Below the pieces are notes generated by a model. The model was not told the DNA's origin. It searched no databases and saw nothing but the letters and a program-made list of their open reading frames with translations. From Paenibacillus riograndensis SBR5 (GTDB taxonomy: Bacteria > Bacillota > Bacilli > Paenibacillales > Paenibacillaceae): a stretch of DNA of 64,000 nucleotides. Positions 27,392-35,432 of the stretch are shown here, in pieces. Both the position numbers and the translations under genes were made by a program. Positions within the stretch are counted from its first letter, which is position 1. Every line of letters begins with the position of its first letter. The DNA lies in NCBI RefSeq assembly GCF_000981585.1, contig NZ_LN831776.1:2805001-2869000 (forward strand), read 5' to 3'.

Positions 27392-28102
27392 ATGAAAAAA
27401 ATATGGTTTACTACAGCGACTGGCATTCTTCTGTCCGCCTCAATCCTTGGTGCATGCAGTAACAATGAAACAGCAAATGAGGCGGAGCCTACAGCGTCAA
27501 GTGCAGCGGCTACGCCTGTGGTTGAAGCTTCAGCCGCTCCTGAGCCTTCTGCTGCTCCCACAGCCACGGAGGCGCAGGAGTCCGCCAGTCCGGACGATAC
27601 GGGTCCCCAGGCAACCGAACGTCCGAAAACCCGGACATTCGGTGAACAGGAGGGAGGGGGTTCAGGTCAGACAGGTACACTTGAGCAAGGCGACGGGTAT
27701 TCCCTGTATGTGTTTGAGGACTTCACATTAGATGCACAGTCCGGCCGTTTATCACTCACTAAGGACCCCGCCTATTATGCTGATATCGAACACCTGGCGG
27801 CCGGTTACGATCTCGCCGCTCTGAAGCAACAGGGGCAAACTGAACTTTCTGCAATGGGTAAGGTAAGTGACCATAGCGGGGAACTGTTTGAACATCCTCT
27901 GGGTTTTGCAGATTTATATCTGCAGGCTGCCGGTGATAAGGGAATAGAGGATTACATGGTGTGGAAGAATCAGGCGGGGGAAGCTTTTCTTTTCCGGATA
28001 CACAATCCCAAGGGTGAATTGTCGAATAAATTTGTCCCGTGGGTCATGGTTTCACTGGCAACACTGGAAAATTCGGATTTAATGGTGGAGGAGGGCTTAT
28101 AG
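27392..28102 (+). CDS. Predicted lipoprotein, unknown function
   Basis: A 236-residue exported lipoprotein: signal ILLSASILGACSNN, then about 65 residues rich in Ala, Pro, Ser and Glu (a flexible wall-spanning linker), then a globular domain starting near GYSLYVFEDFTL. I do not recognise the domain. ATG at 27392 has GAGGAGG 6 bases upstream. Its last codons overlap the end of the converging ISL3 transposase, so the insertion reached exactly to the 3' end; whether the original C-terminus is retained is uncertain. Confidence 0.8.
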   Translation: MKKIWFTTATGILLSASILGACSNNETANEAEPTASSAAATPVVEASAAPEPSAAPTATEAQESASPDDTGPQATERPKTRTFGEQEGGGSGQTGTLEQGDGYSLYVFEDFTLDAQSGRLSLTKDPAYYADIEHLAAGYDLAALKQQGQTELSAMGKVSDHSGELFEHPLGFADLYLQAAGDKGIEDYMVWKNQAGEAFLFRIHNPKGELSNKFVPWVMVSLATLENSDLMVEEGL

Positions 28103-29395
28103 CTGGCCCTTCTCCAATTTCTCGATCAAGGTGGAAAAATCGATTCCCGGCAAGATTATTTCTTCTGGCTCACGAACAATTCCAATAGGTGGCAGATTAA
28201 ACATCGGGAAGTTTTCCTCAGGCTTACGTTGCTTTTTAAGTCCCTCTGTAAAGAGTATTTTGGCTCGTAGGGCTTCAAAAGAGTAACCCCTGCCTAAACG
28301 ATTAATGACTCGAATAAGGCTGTTTAGAGACTCCATATAAGCGTTTGTAATGCGATGGTCGAAGTAGGCGAATATTTCCTCTTCCCAGTTCTTCATAGCC
28401 TTTGTAAGTGGTTCAAAAGCGGATTGCAGTTCAGTTGGTATTTTAGCTTTCCATTCATTGTATTTAAGGAATGCCGTCTGTCTGCTATCACATTCCCAAA
28501 TATCGAAAAATGATTCCTTTAAGTCATAAGCAGTGCCGAGAGAAGGATGATTCTTTGTCCAAAGGTCAAGCGTAATTTTATCCATCTCTGTAAGCGCTGT
28601 ATGGCGTTTTAGGAGGATAAAACGGTCGTGCATCAGCCCGCGGCGTTCTTTTGGCGATAATCCTTCTCGGAGCTGCTTACGAATGGTTTCTAACGCTTGG
28701 TTTGCCATACGGACAACGTGAAACTTATCGACGATGATAAGAGCTTTTGGCAATATAGCCCTCACGGCGTCCTTATACGGTTGCCACATATTCATCGTGA
28801 CATATTGTATTTCTCCTCTATTTGGAAGGCCTGAGAGGTAGCCTACAACGGTTTCCTTGTTACGATTGGGTAAAACATCTAACAAAGTACGTTCCTCAAT
28901 GTTGGTTAAAACGCATCTTGGCTTAATAATGTGTATTTCGTCAATCCCAAGCCAATTAGGAGTTTCAAATCGAAGCGTTTCTTTAAGACGATTGATGTAA
29001 TCACGAAAGATGTTACGTATCGTTTTTTCATGCAATCCAACATCCTCGGATATGCTGACAAACGTGCGTTGAAGGCTTTGCTTCTCTATATAAGACAATA
29101 ATCGTTTGGTACAGTTTCGCTTTTCGTCTATGGTGTGGTCTAAGTGTTCCCAAAAAGTTCGATTGCAGTCTCTACAGCGATACCTCTGACGCTTTATAAG
29201 AAGGCCTACACGCTTGCCGTGAATAGGCAAGTCCATACAGATCTGCTCCCTGCTATCGTGTTTGTAGAGGTTGGCTATACATCCACAATGAGGGCAAGCC
29301 AAAGGTGGAGAGCTCGTCACCACTTGTATTAGAAAATCAAATTCATTCTCACTAATACTTAGGATGTTGAATTTTGAAAGATTTAGAATATCCAT
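28097..29395 (-). CDS. ISL3-family transposase
   Basis: A 432-residue DDE transposase. It has an N-terminal zinc ribbon (LACPHCGCIAN, YRCRDCNRTFWE), a helix-turn-helix, and the catalytic acids in GIDEIHI, IVDKFHVVRM and AYMESLNSLIRVINR. I start it at ATG 29395; a longer frame to 29509 runs into the neighbouring gene. The protein looks full length. I could not find terminal inverted repeats or a target duplication: only 19 bp separate it from the MFS stop and its stop overlaps the lipoprotein. The element may therefore be eroded at both ends. Confidence 0.9.
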   Translation of the reverse strand: MDILNLSKFNILSISENEFDFLIQVVTSSPPLACPHCGCIANLYKHDSREQICMDLPIHGKRVGLLIKRQRYRCRDCNRTFWEHLDHTIDEKRNCTKRLLSYIEKQSLQRTFVSISEDVGLHEKTIRNIFRDYINRLKETLRFETPNWLGIDEIHIIKPRCVLTNIEERTLLDVLPNRNKETVVGYLSGLPNRGEIQYVTMNMWQPYKDAVRAILPKALIIVDKFHVVRMANQALETIRKQLREGLSPKERRGLMHDRFILLKRHTALTEMDKITLDLWTKNHPSLGTAYDLKESFFDIWECDSRQTAFLKYNEWKAKIPTELQSAFEPLTKAMKNWEEEIFAYFDHRITNAYMESLNSLIRVINRLGRGYSFEALRAKILFTEGLKKQRKPEENFPMFNLPPIGIVREPEEIILPGIDFSTLIEKLEKGQL

Positions 29396-29414
29396 ATGAA
29401 TTTCTTCTATGCAT

Positions 29415-30605
29415 TTATGATGCAATCTCCTTCTCTGTTTTCGCGTGACTGGACAAAATACCGCTGAATATGAAAGATAACAACGAACCGGCAAAGCATA
29501 TAGCCGCAAACATGCCTACGGCGGAAAAACCGTTAAAAGTCGCGTAAATCAGGCCTGCGATCCAAGAACCGAGCGTTGTCGCAGCGTACATGATTGAATT
29601 GGCCAAGCTGGAGATTGTGCCGCGGATGGTCGGATTTAATGAATTCAGCATTCCCAATATTAGGGGAAAAGCGATCCCCATATTAACGAATATGAAAAAG
29701 TAAACACCTTCGAAAGCCGCAACTGATGGCAAGTGAGGCAAAACAATAAAACATGCGATGGAGACAAGAAAGCCCACAACCAGCGTATTGAAACGGTTTA
29801 ACGTTTTGATCACATAGGCACCGCCGAAGCTCCCGACTATATTCCCGAGACCAAGAAAAAACATCACGTACCCCGCTTGATCAACTGAAAGGTGAAAGCG
29901 ATCCGTCACCCATTTTCCAATGAAAGAAAAGGCAGCAAAGAATCCACATTGAAATAAGAAATGAGCGAGGAAAGCCTTTCTCGCCATTCGGCTATTCAAT
30001 AGTGGGATGTATCTACTGAAAATCGGAATCTTGGTTTTTTGGCCTTGATCCGGTTTCATTTCGGGCAAAGCATAGAAGATGAATACCGCTACCAATAATG
30101 CACATGCACCGATTGTAAAAAAAGGATAATACCAATGGGTTGAGGCAAGCAGACTTCCAATAGGGATGCCGAACGCTTGGGAAGCAGCCAAGCCTGCCAT
30201 GACGATTCCTGATACTTTGGCGATTTTTGACGTCGGAAACAGAGCAGGGATCGAGGCCCAGACTTGAGGCGCCGTAAATGATGCGCTGACTCCGGCTAAA
30301 AAACGGAAGAAGAACATCGACCAAAAACCTGTGGCAAAGCCGCATAACATGGTTGAAACCGAGAAGCAGACCATGCCGGCAAGCATTACTTTTTTACGAT
30401 CCCATCCATCGGAAAGCGGTCCAGCAATCAGTGCAAAAATGGCATAACCTAAAGCATAAGACCCTACCATCCAACCGGAATATTCGGTCGGGATATGAAA
30501 CAAGTCCTGAAGAGTGGGGATGAGCGGAGAAATCAAAAACGTATCCGTACCGATAACAAACATGATGAGGAAAAATAAAGCAGTTAATTTGATCATTCTA
30601 TTCAC
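29415..30605 (-). CDS. MFS transporter (drug/sugar exporter type)
   Basis: A 396-residue, 12-helix major facilitator. The loop between helices 2 and 3 has GPLSDGWDRKKVMLAG (motif A), and helix 5 has SGIVMAGLAASQAFGIPIGS (antiporter-like motif C), pointing to a proton-driven exporter of the DHA1 group. The start ATG has only a weak AAAGGGTG site. It is downstream of an ArsR-type regulator with a perfect palindrome between them, so expression is probably repressor-controlled. AT-richer than the surrounding spore-gene operon. Confidence 0.9.
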   Translation of the reverse strand: MNRMIKLTALFFLIMFVIGTDTFLISPLIPTLQDLFHIPTEYSGWMVGSYALGYAIFALIAGPLSDGWDRKKVMLAGMVCFSVSTMLCGFATGFWSMFFFRFLAGVSASFTAPQVWASIPALFPTSKIAKVSGIVMAGLAASQAFGIPIGSLLASTHWYYPFFTIGACALLVAVFIFYALPEMKPDQGQKTKIPIFSRYIPLLNSRMARKAFLAHFLFQCGFFAAFSFIGKWVTDRFHLSVDQAGYVMFFLGLGNIVGSFGGAYVIKTLNRFNTLVVGFLVSIACFIVLPHLPSVAAFEGVYFFIFVNMGIAFPLILGMLNSLNPTIRGTISSLANSIMYAATTLGSWIAGLIYATFNGFSAVGMFAAICFAGSLLSFIFSGILSSHAKTEKEIAS

Positions 30606-30623
30606 CCTTTGCAGTTAGTTCTA

Positions 30624-30645
30624 TAGTTCAAGGATTATTGAACTA
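30624..30645. promoter_or_regulatory. Perfect palindrome, likely ArsR-family operator
   Basis: TAGTTCAA and TTGAACTA, 8-bp perfect arms around a 6-base centre, 19 bp before the MFS start codon on the minus strand. The size and TTCAA-N6-TTGAA form resemble ArsR-family operators. Assignment is inference. Confidence 0.6.
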
Positions 30646-30670
30646 ATGAAATAAAAAAAAGGATTTCTTT

Positions 30671-30961
30671 CTACAACGTATCCAGAAATCCGGGTAAGTA
30701 AGTTTGAAATGACTCCAAATCGATGCTCATATACTTCGCTTGAGCTTCTTTTCGTACCTTGATCAATTTCGCCTCCTTTAAAGCACGCAAGTGATACGAA
30801 GTATTCGATTTTGTAGTATCGCGAATGTGTCCTACTTCTCCACAATTCATCTCCTTCTTGCTGGCGTATAGAGCCCGTATGATGTCCAATCTTGTTTCAT
30901 CAGCTAACGCCTTAAATATTTTGACTCTGAGCTCATCATTTATTATTTTTTGAGTAGTCAT
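30671..30961 (-). CDS. ArsR-family winged-helix regulator
   Basis: A 96-residue dimeric repressor. The winged helix is clear: KIFKALADETRLDIIRALYAS, then DTTKSNTSYHLRALKEAKLIKVRKE (recognition helix SNTSYHLRAL) and the wing with AKYMSIDL. It has a single Cys (MNCGEV) rather than the CVC metal box, so metal sensing is not supported. It sits 65 bp upstream of the MFS gene on the same strand and likely controls it through the palindrome at 30624. Confidence 0.9.
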   Translation of the reverse strand: MTTQKIINDELRVKIFKALADETRLDIIRALYASKKEMNCGEVGHIRDTTKSNTSYHLRALKEAKLIKVRKEAQAKYMSIDLESFQTYLPGFLDTL

Positions 30962-31082
30962 AAAACCATTGTACTAAGATACCGCTACAAATCAAGTCTT
31001 TAGAAAAATACCACCATATTCTCCGATTTTTAAGTGACCAAAAAATTAAGGGGTGCCGAAATCACTGGATCTGCAAATACGT

Positions 31083-31223
31083 CTATAAAAAACGTGTAAA
31101 CACAAAGACATCCAGGCCCATTCGGCTGCCTTCAATAATCATTTTCCGGTATACGCTTTTCTCTTCGAGCTGTTTCGCATCGTTCATATAGAGCGTTAGG
31201 ATGCCTAAGACGGGTTCTGGCAC
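31083..31223 (-). pseudogene. Truncated N-terminus of a YheC/YheD-family gene
   Basis: A 46-codon frame, GTG start behind AAGAAGGTG, encoding VLGILTLYMNDAKQLEEK and then VYRKMIIEGSRMGLDVFVFT before a stop. This is the typical opening of YheC/YheD proteins (compare VIAILTTSD and GVLVSRDH in the intact copies). Everything after about 42 codons is missing. The frame overlaps the end of the GNAT gene by 19 bp, just as in a tight operon. The break lies at about 31080, next to the acquired ArsR/MFS/ISL3 block. Confidence 0.7.
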
Positions 31224-31735
31224 AGGAGTTCACCTTCTTGTAGAAGATTTGTGGGCAGGCTGGCTGGGTGCAGCGGCGAACGGAGCAGCAGTGTCGGCTT
31301 GCCGGTAGGCCCCCGGTTCAGCGCCACCGCCACAAGCCCTGTGTTGAAGCACATCTTCAGGCTGGCGGCATTGTCGCTTGCCACGGTGCATTCGAGAGTG
31401 CCGAGGCGTTCCAGCTGTGCGGTCAGCAGCGCCGTCCCGGTGCGGCGGTTCCGGTATAAGGGATGGACGGCGACAAGGCAGGCTTCCTTGCCGAAGCCCG
31501 ACACGAAGCTGACGCCTGCAAGCTGGCGGCCGTTCTGGCCGCGTACGGTGGCGGCCAGAAGAGACACGCCGGGCTGTGACAGCTGCTCCGGCGTCAGCCG
31601 GGCCAGCACTCTGCATCCGCGAAGTGTAATCCGCTTCTCCCCATATTCCCTCAAGAACTCCAGCAGACCAGCCAGCCTGATTTTCCACCGTTCCGGGTTG
31701 CTGTCAAAGAGGGATGATATCTGCATGGGTGTCAC
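31205..31735 (-). CDS. GNAT-family acetyltransferase-like protein
   Basis: A 176-residue protein with the GNAT core: a beta-strand LAGVSFVSGFGKEACLVAVHPLYRNRR leading to the acetyl-CoA loop NRRTGTALLTAQLERLG (R-x-x-G-x-G/A equivalent) and ASDNAASLKMCFNTGLVAV. The acceptor is unknown. It is fifth in the YheC/YheD operon, 22 bp after the preceding gene, so a spore role is inferred from context alone. Confidence 0.75.
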   Translation of the reverse strand: MTPMQISSLFDSNPERWKIRLAGLLEFLREYGEKRITLRGCRVLARLTPEQLSQPGVSLLAATVRGQNGRQLAGVSFVSGFGKEACLVAVHPLYRNRRTGTALLTAQLERLGTLECTVASDNAASLKMCFNTGLVAVALNRGPTGKPTLLLRSPLHPASLPTNLLQEGELLCQNPS

Positions 31736-31757
31736 ATCCTTTATTGGGCTTCATGGG

Positions 31758-32870
31758 CTATTTGCGGTGACGGGACAGATGCTGGCTGAACTGGAAAATC
31801 CGTTCCAGCGACAGCTTGCGGATGGCCGGCTCATCGAATTTCATCGGGCGGGAGTTAGCTTCAAAAAACCACAGTCCGCCTTCTTCATCAACGCCCAGAT
31901 CCATCGACATTTCTCCAAGCATGGTTCCGGATGCCCGTTCGATCTGCCGGGCGATCAGCAGGGCGGTCATGGGCACACTCTTCAGAATGGCCGCCGCCCG
32001 CTCCGCCCCGAAGGTGCCTTCCAGCATGCTGGCAGGCTCTTCGATGCTGCCGCCGCGCGGCACATGGGTCGTTATGCTCCGGGCTCCGGCCAGCCGCGCC
32101 CCAATGCCGGTTACCGCCCAGGCCCCCTTGCCGTTCTTCTGCAGCAGCACGCGTAGATCGAAGGGGCGGCCGTGGTGTGCAGCAAGCTCAATCGCCTGCT
32201 GCACAATATAACGTGAAGCTCCCCGTTCTTTGCCGATCCGTGCCCATACACGGTCCAGGGATGCCGCTTTATACGTCACATTTTTTTTACCGCTCTGAAT
32301 TTGCAGCCGGTAAGGGAGGTTGGCATCAAGGCGGTATTTCAGCCGCATAATCCCTTTGCCCGCCTTGCCGTTCTCCGGCTTGAGGTAGAGGCTGTCATGA
32401 TTTTTCAGCATCGCCACCAGCGTGCTGGCGCTGCGTAGGCGTCTCGTTTTGGGCACATGCTTCGATGTGGCCCGTGATTCCTTTAACCATTCAAAGAGAT
32501 TCCATTTGTTAAAGAAGTTAGGGTTGTAAAGATGGATTTCGGGATGCTCCAGACATTCTGCTATTTTGCGGGCAACCGAGGCCCTTTCCTCCTCTTCGCG
32601 GTTGGGAATCCGGTTATAAACGACCTGAGGCAGCGGCATGGGTGTGCTGTACCAAATCCTGCCGTTTGAGGAAGGGACGTAGCCGTTTATCACCGGTTCA
32701 TCCAGCTTCAGATCGCGGACGGTGACGACATACACCAGATAGCCCATTTCCTTGCCGGTACGGATAATATCACGGAAGTTTTCGCGGTTTCCACGGAACT
32801 GCCGCAGTTTGTCGCTGGTTGTCAGAATGGCAATCACTGGTTTGCCAAGGTCAGGGATTCGGCTGTTCAC
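31758..32870 (-). CDS. YheC/YheD family ATP-grasp protein
   Basis: A 370-residue member with the short N-terminal form: VIAILTTSDKLRQFRG, PQVVYNRIPNREEE, then the ATP-grasp core SLYLKPENGKAGKGIMRL, DLRVLLQKNGKGAWAVTG and SMDLGVDEEGGLWFFEANSRPMKFDE. The GTG start overlaps the upstream stop (GTGA), showing translational coupling. The family is linked to the spore coat in Bacillus; biochemical function unknown. Confidence 0.88.
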   Translation of the reverse strand: MNSRIPDLGKPVIAILTTSDKLRQFRGNRENFRDIIRTGKEMGYLVYVVTVRDLKLDEPVINGYVPSSNGRIWYSTPMPLPQVVYNRIPNREEEERASVARKIAECLEHPEIHLYNPNFFNKWNLFEWLKESRATSKHVPKTRRLRSASTLVAMLKNHDSLYLKPENGKAGKGIMRLKYRLDANLPYRLQIQSGKKNVTYKAASLDRVWARIGKERGASRYIVQQAIELAAHHGRPFDLRVLLQKNGKGAWAVTGIGARLAGARSITTHVPRGGSIEEPASMLEGTFGAERAAAILKSVPMTALLIARQIERASGTMLGEMSMDLGVDEEGGLWFFEANSRPMKFDEPAIRKLSLERIFQFSQHLSRHRK

Positions 32871-34240
32871 AGTTCATCCCTCCTGCGGAATTTGCTGAGG
32901 TATAGACAATGCTCCAGAATATGCTCAATGGAAGCTTTGCCCTCAGCGCGCAGAGATGGATGACGGAAGATCGAGCGTCCCGGTTTGGCATTCGCCTCGA
33001 ACATCCAGATGTCCTCATCCTGGTCAATTCCAAGGTCAAAGCCAATTTCGCCGAGCAGATGCCGGTGCTGAAGCTCCAGGGATTCGGCCAGTTTCACAGC
33101 TGTCGCTTTGGCCCGCTGCAGCACTTCGTCGGCTCTGGCCCCGAAGACGCGGCCGAGCGCCTGCTGCGGAGTGAGCAGCGCACCGCCGTTCTTGAGATGG
33201 GTGGTGACGCTGCCCCGGCCGGCTTTTTTGGCTCCGATACCGACGACAACCCATTGATTGCTGCCGTTCTTGTGCATGTGAAAACGGAAGTCGATCGGGC
33301 AGCTGTCGATTTCAATGAGCCGGATGCCCTGCTGGACCACGTAGCTTTGCAGGCTATTGCCATGCCGGCTCCGCAGCATCCGCATCAGGCTGTCGAAGCT
33401 GGCAAAGCGCAGCAGCACGTTTTTGCCGTTCTTCCGGTAACGGGCGAAGTAGCCCTTCTTCTGAAGGTAGGTCAGCCGGTATATCCCGTGTCCCAGGCTG
33501 CCGGCGGAAGGCTTATAATACACGAAATGATGGCGGTCGAGCATATCACGCATCTCTTCCGGGCTCGGGTTGCTGCGCGTTTCGGGGACAAAACGATTAG
33601 CCACGCCGTCATTCTCCAGCATCCGGTAAATATCTGATTTATTGAAAAAGCTCCAGTTGAAATAAGGAATCTTCTTGCGTCCGAACCGTTCGCGAAGCTG
33701 GTTGATGTACGGTGAAGTCTCCGCTCTGCGGCTGGGGAGACGGTTGTAGACAACATCCGGCAGCGGAACCAGCTTGCGCTCGAATTTGCCGCTCGCGTTC
33801 AGGAAATAGCCGTTGACCCGCTCCTGCTGCCAGTCAATATCACGCGGCATGAACGCAAAGATATAGCATTTGTTGCTGCCTTCGCGCAGCAGCTGCTTGA
33901 TGAAGCCCGTACGGGAGCCAAAAGGGTTCCCCGGTGAAGACGGCCCGTCGGATAACACGCCGACAAGCGGACCAAGCTGAACTTCGTCATTCTGCAGATT
34001 GCGGAGATAGACGCCTCCGGACTTCGGAATTTTGATTGCGCTCTTCACTCCCGAAGCGAGGAACAGATGTTTCCCGGCACGTTTGATCGGCTTGATCGTT
34101 GCCGGAATCGCATCTTTGCCAAGCCGCAGGCGGATGTTTTTCTTGCCGGACAGTTTGAGGCTTTTCATCAGTTCGCCCGAAACGTAGACAACTCTTTGGG
34201 GCTGCTTGGTGAAATGCACATTGCAAAAAGTGAGACCCAT
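32867..34240 (-). CDS. YheC/YheD family ATP-grasp protein, long form
   Basis: A 457-residue member with an extra N-terminal domain of about 90 residues (VVYVSGELMKSLKLSGKKNIRLRLG), a beta-rich piece before the usual VGVLSDG start. The core has PDVVYNRLPSRRAE, HHFVYYKPSAGSLGHGIYRL, DFRFHMHKNGSNQWVVVG and GFDLGIDQDEDIWMFEANAKPGRS. The start codon directly abuts the upstream stop (TAAATG), with AAGGAGG 9 bases before. Confidence 0.88.
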   Translation of the reverse strand: MGLTFCNVHFTKQPQRVVYVSGELMKSLKLSGKKNIRLRLGKDAIPATIKPIKRAGKHLFLASGVKSAIKIPKSGGVYLRNLQNDEVQLGPLVGVLSDGPSSPGNPFGSRTGFIKQLLREGSNKCYIFAFMPRDIDWQQERVNGYFLNASGKFERKLVPLPDVVYNRLPSRRAETSPYINQLRERFGRKKIPYFNWSFFNKSDIYRMLENDGVANRFVPETRSNPSPEEMRDMLDRHHFVYYKPSAGSLGHGIYRLTYLQKKGYFARYRKNGKNVLLRFASFDSLMRMLRSRHGNSLQSYVVQQGIRLIEIDSCPIDFRFHMHKNGSNQWVVVGIGAKKAGRGSVTTHLKNGGALLTPQQALGRVFGARADEVLQRAKATAVKLAESLELQHRHLLGEIGFDLGIDQDEDIWMFEANAKPGRSIFRHPSLRAEGKASIEHILEHCLYLSKFRRRDEL

Positions 34241-35422
34241 TTATGAATCCTCCTTAGGAACCATTGATATATCATTCTCCCTATATAATGGAGCGGTCCA
34301 GCGGCGAACACCCGCACCCGCCGCAGATGTGAGCAGCAGATGCCGGGTATAGCGCAGCGGATTCTCGGCAGCGAGTCTAGCAGCCCGGCGGTCGCCCGTC
34401 AGCCGGAACACGGTGCGCCCTGGCTTGGAATTGGCTTCAAGCAGAAAGATTCTCCCGGCGGAATCAAGGCCGAAATCGAGACCCAGCTCTCCGAGTCTGC
34501 CGCAGGCTTCCTCCAGCAATGGAGAGAGATAAGCCGCCGCCCCGGCCAGTTCCTGCAGCAGCTCCCCTCCTGACTCCCCGTATTCTGCAAGCAGGAATGG
34601 CAGGGGAGCGACTGCAGTTCCTCCACCGTGCAGATTGGAGGTAAGGGAGCCGCGGCTGCCCAGCCGTACGGCCATGCCGGTCAGCATCCAGACACCGCGG
34701 CCGTTCTTCTGCATAAGCACGCGCACATCGAACGGCTGGCCGCGGCTGTCTGTAAGCTGTAAATAAGGCTGTATAATATAGCGGCGCAAGCCGATGAAGT
34801 CGTGGATCCAGCCCAGCCCTTCATCCACCGTGCCGAATACATGGTGAAAAGGGTGATTAGCCCCATCCCGCCCGCGCAGGTTAATTCCTCCGCCTTGGCT
34901 CCGGGGCAGTCTGACAGCATGCAGGGTGCGTTTGCCGTGCGAGCCGGCTCTGGGCTTCAGGAACACCCCGGCATCTCTTTCCGCAAGCATGGTTCCCAGC
35001 TCCCTGGAGTTCTTATAGAGCCGGGTTTCGGGCAGAAGCCCCGCAGCACGGCGGCTCCGCCGGAGAATTTCATAGACCCTCCACTTATCGGGCAGTCCGC
35101 GCGACCAGGGAAGGGAGCGGGATAGCGCGGCCAAGGCGGAGGAAGCAGCTTTTTTTTCCTGCGGACCGGTGTTTAGACAGCGGTTGTACAGGACGTCGGG
35201 GGCCGAGGCCCGCGCGGGCTTCCACTCCCCGTTCTCCCAGGCATATCCGCTGACGGTTCGACCGTCACCGGCTACGCCATCCGGGCAAAACACGATGACC
35301 TGGAGATTGTACAGCGGGGCTGCCCGGCATAGTTGGCTGCAGAACTCCCGTTCTGCGATTGGGGGATTCCCATGGCCCCGGCTTATCATAATGCCCAGGA
35401 ACCCCATTGCTGTCTCCGTCAT
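34241..35422 (-). CDS. YheC/YheD family ATP-grasp protein
   Basis: A 393-residue member: GFLGIMISRGHGNPP start, PDVLYNRCLNTGPQE, AGVFLKPRAGSHGKRTLHAV, DVRVLMQKNGRGVWMLTG and GLDFGLDSAGRIFLLEANSKPGRTVF. It shares NLHGGG(T/H) with the solitary copy at 5910, which suggests that these two are closer relatives of each other than of the long forms. AGGAGG lies 5 bases before ATG, 10 bp after the upstream stop. Confidence 0.88.
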   Translation of the reverse strand: MTETAMGFLGIMISRGHGNPPIAEREFCSQLCRAAPLYNLQVIVFCPDGVAGDGRTVSGYAWENGEWKPARASAPDVLYNRCLNTGPQEKKAASSALAALSRSLPWSRGLPDKWRVYEILRRSRRAAGLLPETRLYKNSRELGTMLAERDAGVFLKPRAGSHGKRTLHAVRLPRSQGGGINLRGRDGANHPFHHVFGTVDEGLGWIHDFIGLRRYIIQPYLQLTDSRGQPFDVRVLMQKNGRGVWMLTGMAVRLGSRGSLTSNLHGGGTAVAPLPFLLAEYGESGGELLQELAGAAAYLSPLLEEACGRLGELGLDFGLDSAGRIFLLEANSKPGRTVFRLTGDRRAARLAAENPLRYTRHLLLTSAAGAGVRRWTAPLYRENDISMVPKEDS

Positions 35423-35432
35423 GATGTCCTCC

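Noticed and set aside
28080..29460. Inverted repeats for the ISL3 element
   Set aside because: I compared sequences just outside both ends of the transposase gene and found no convincing matching ends or target duplication, so only the gene is reported.
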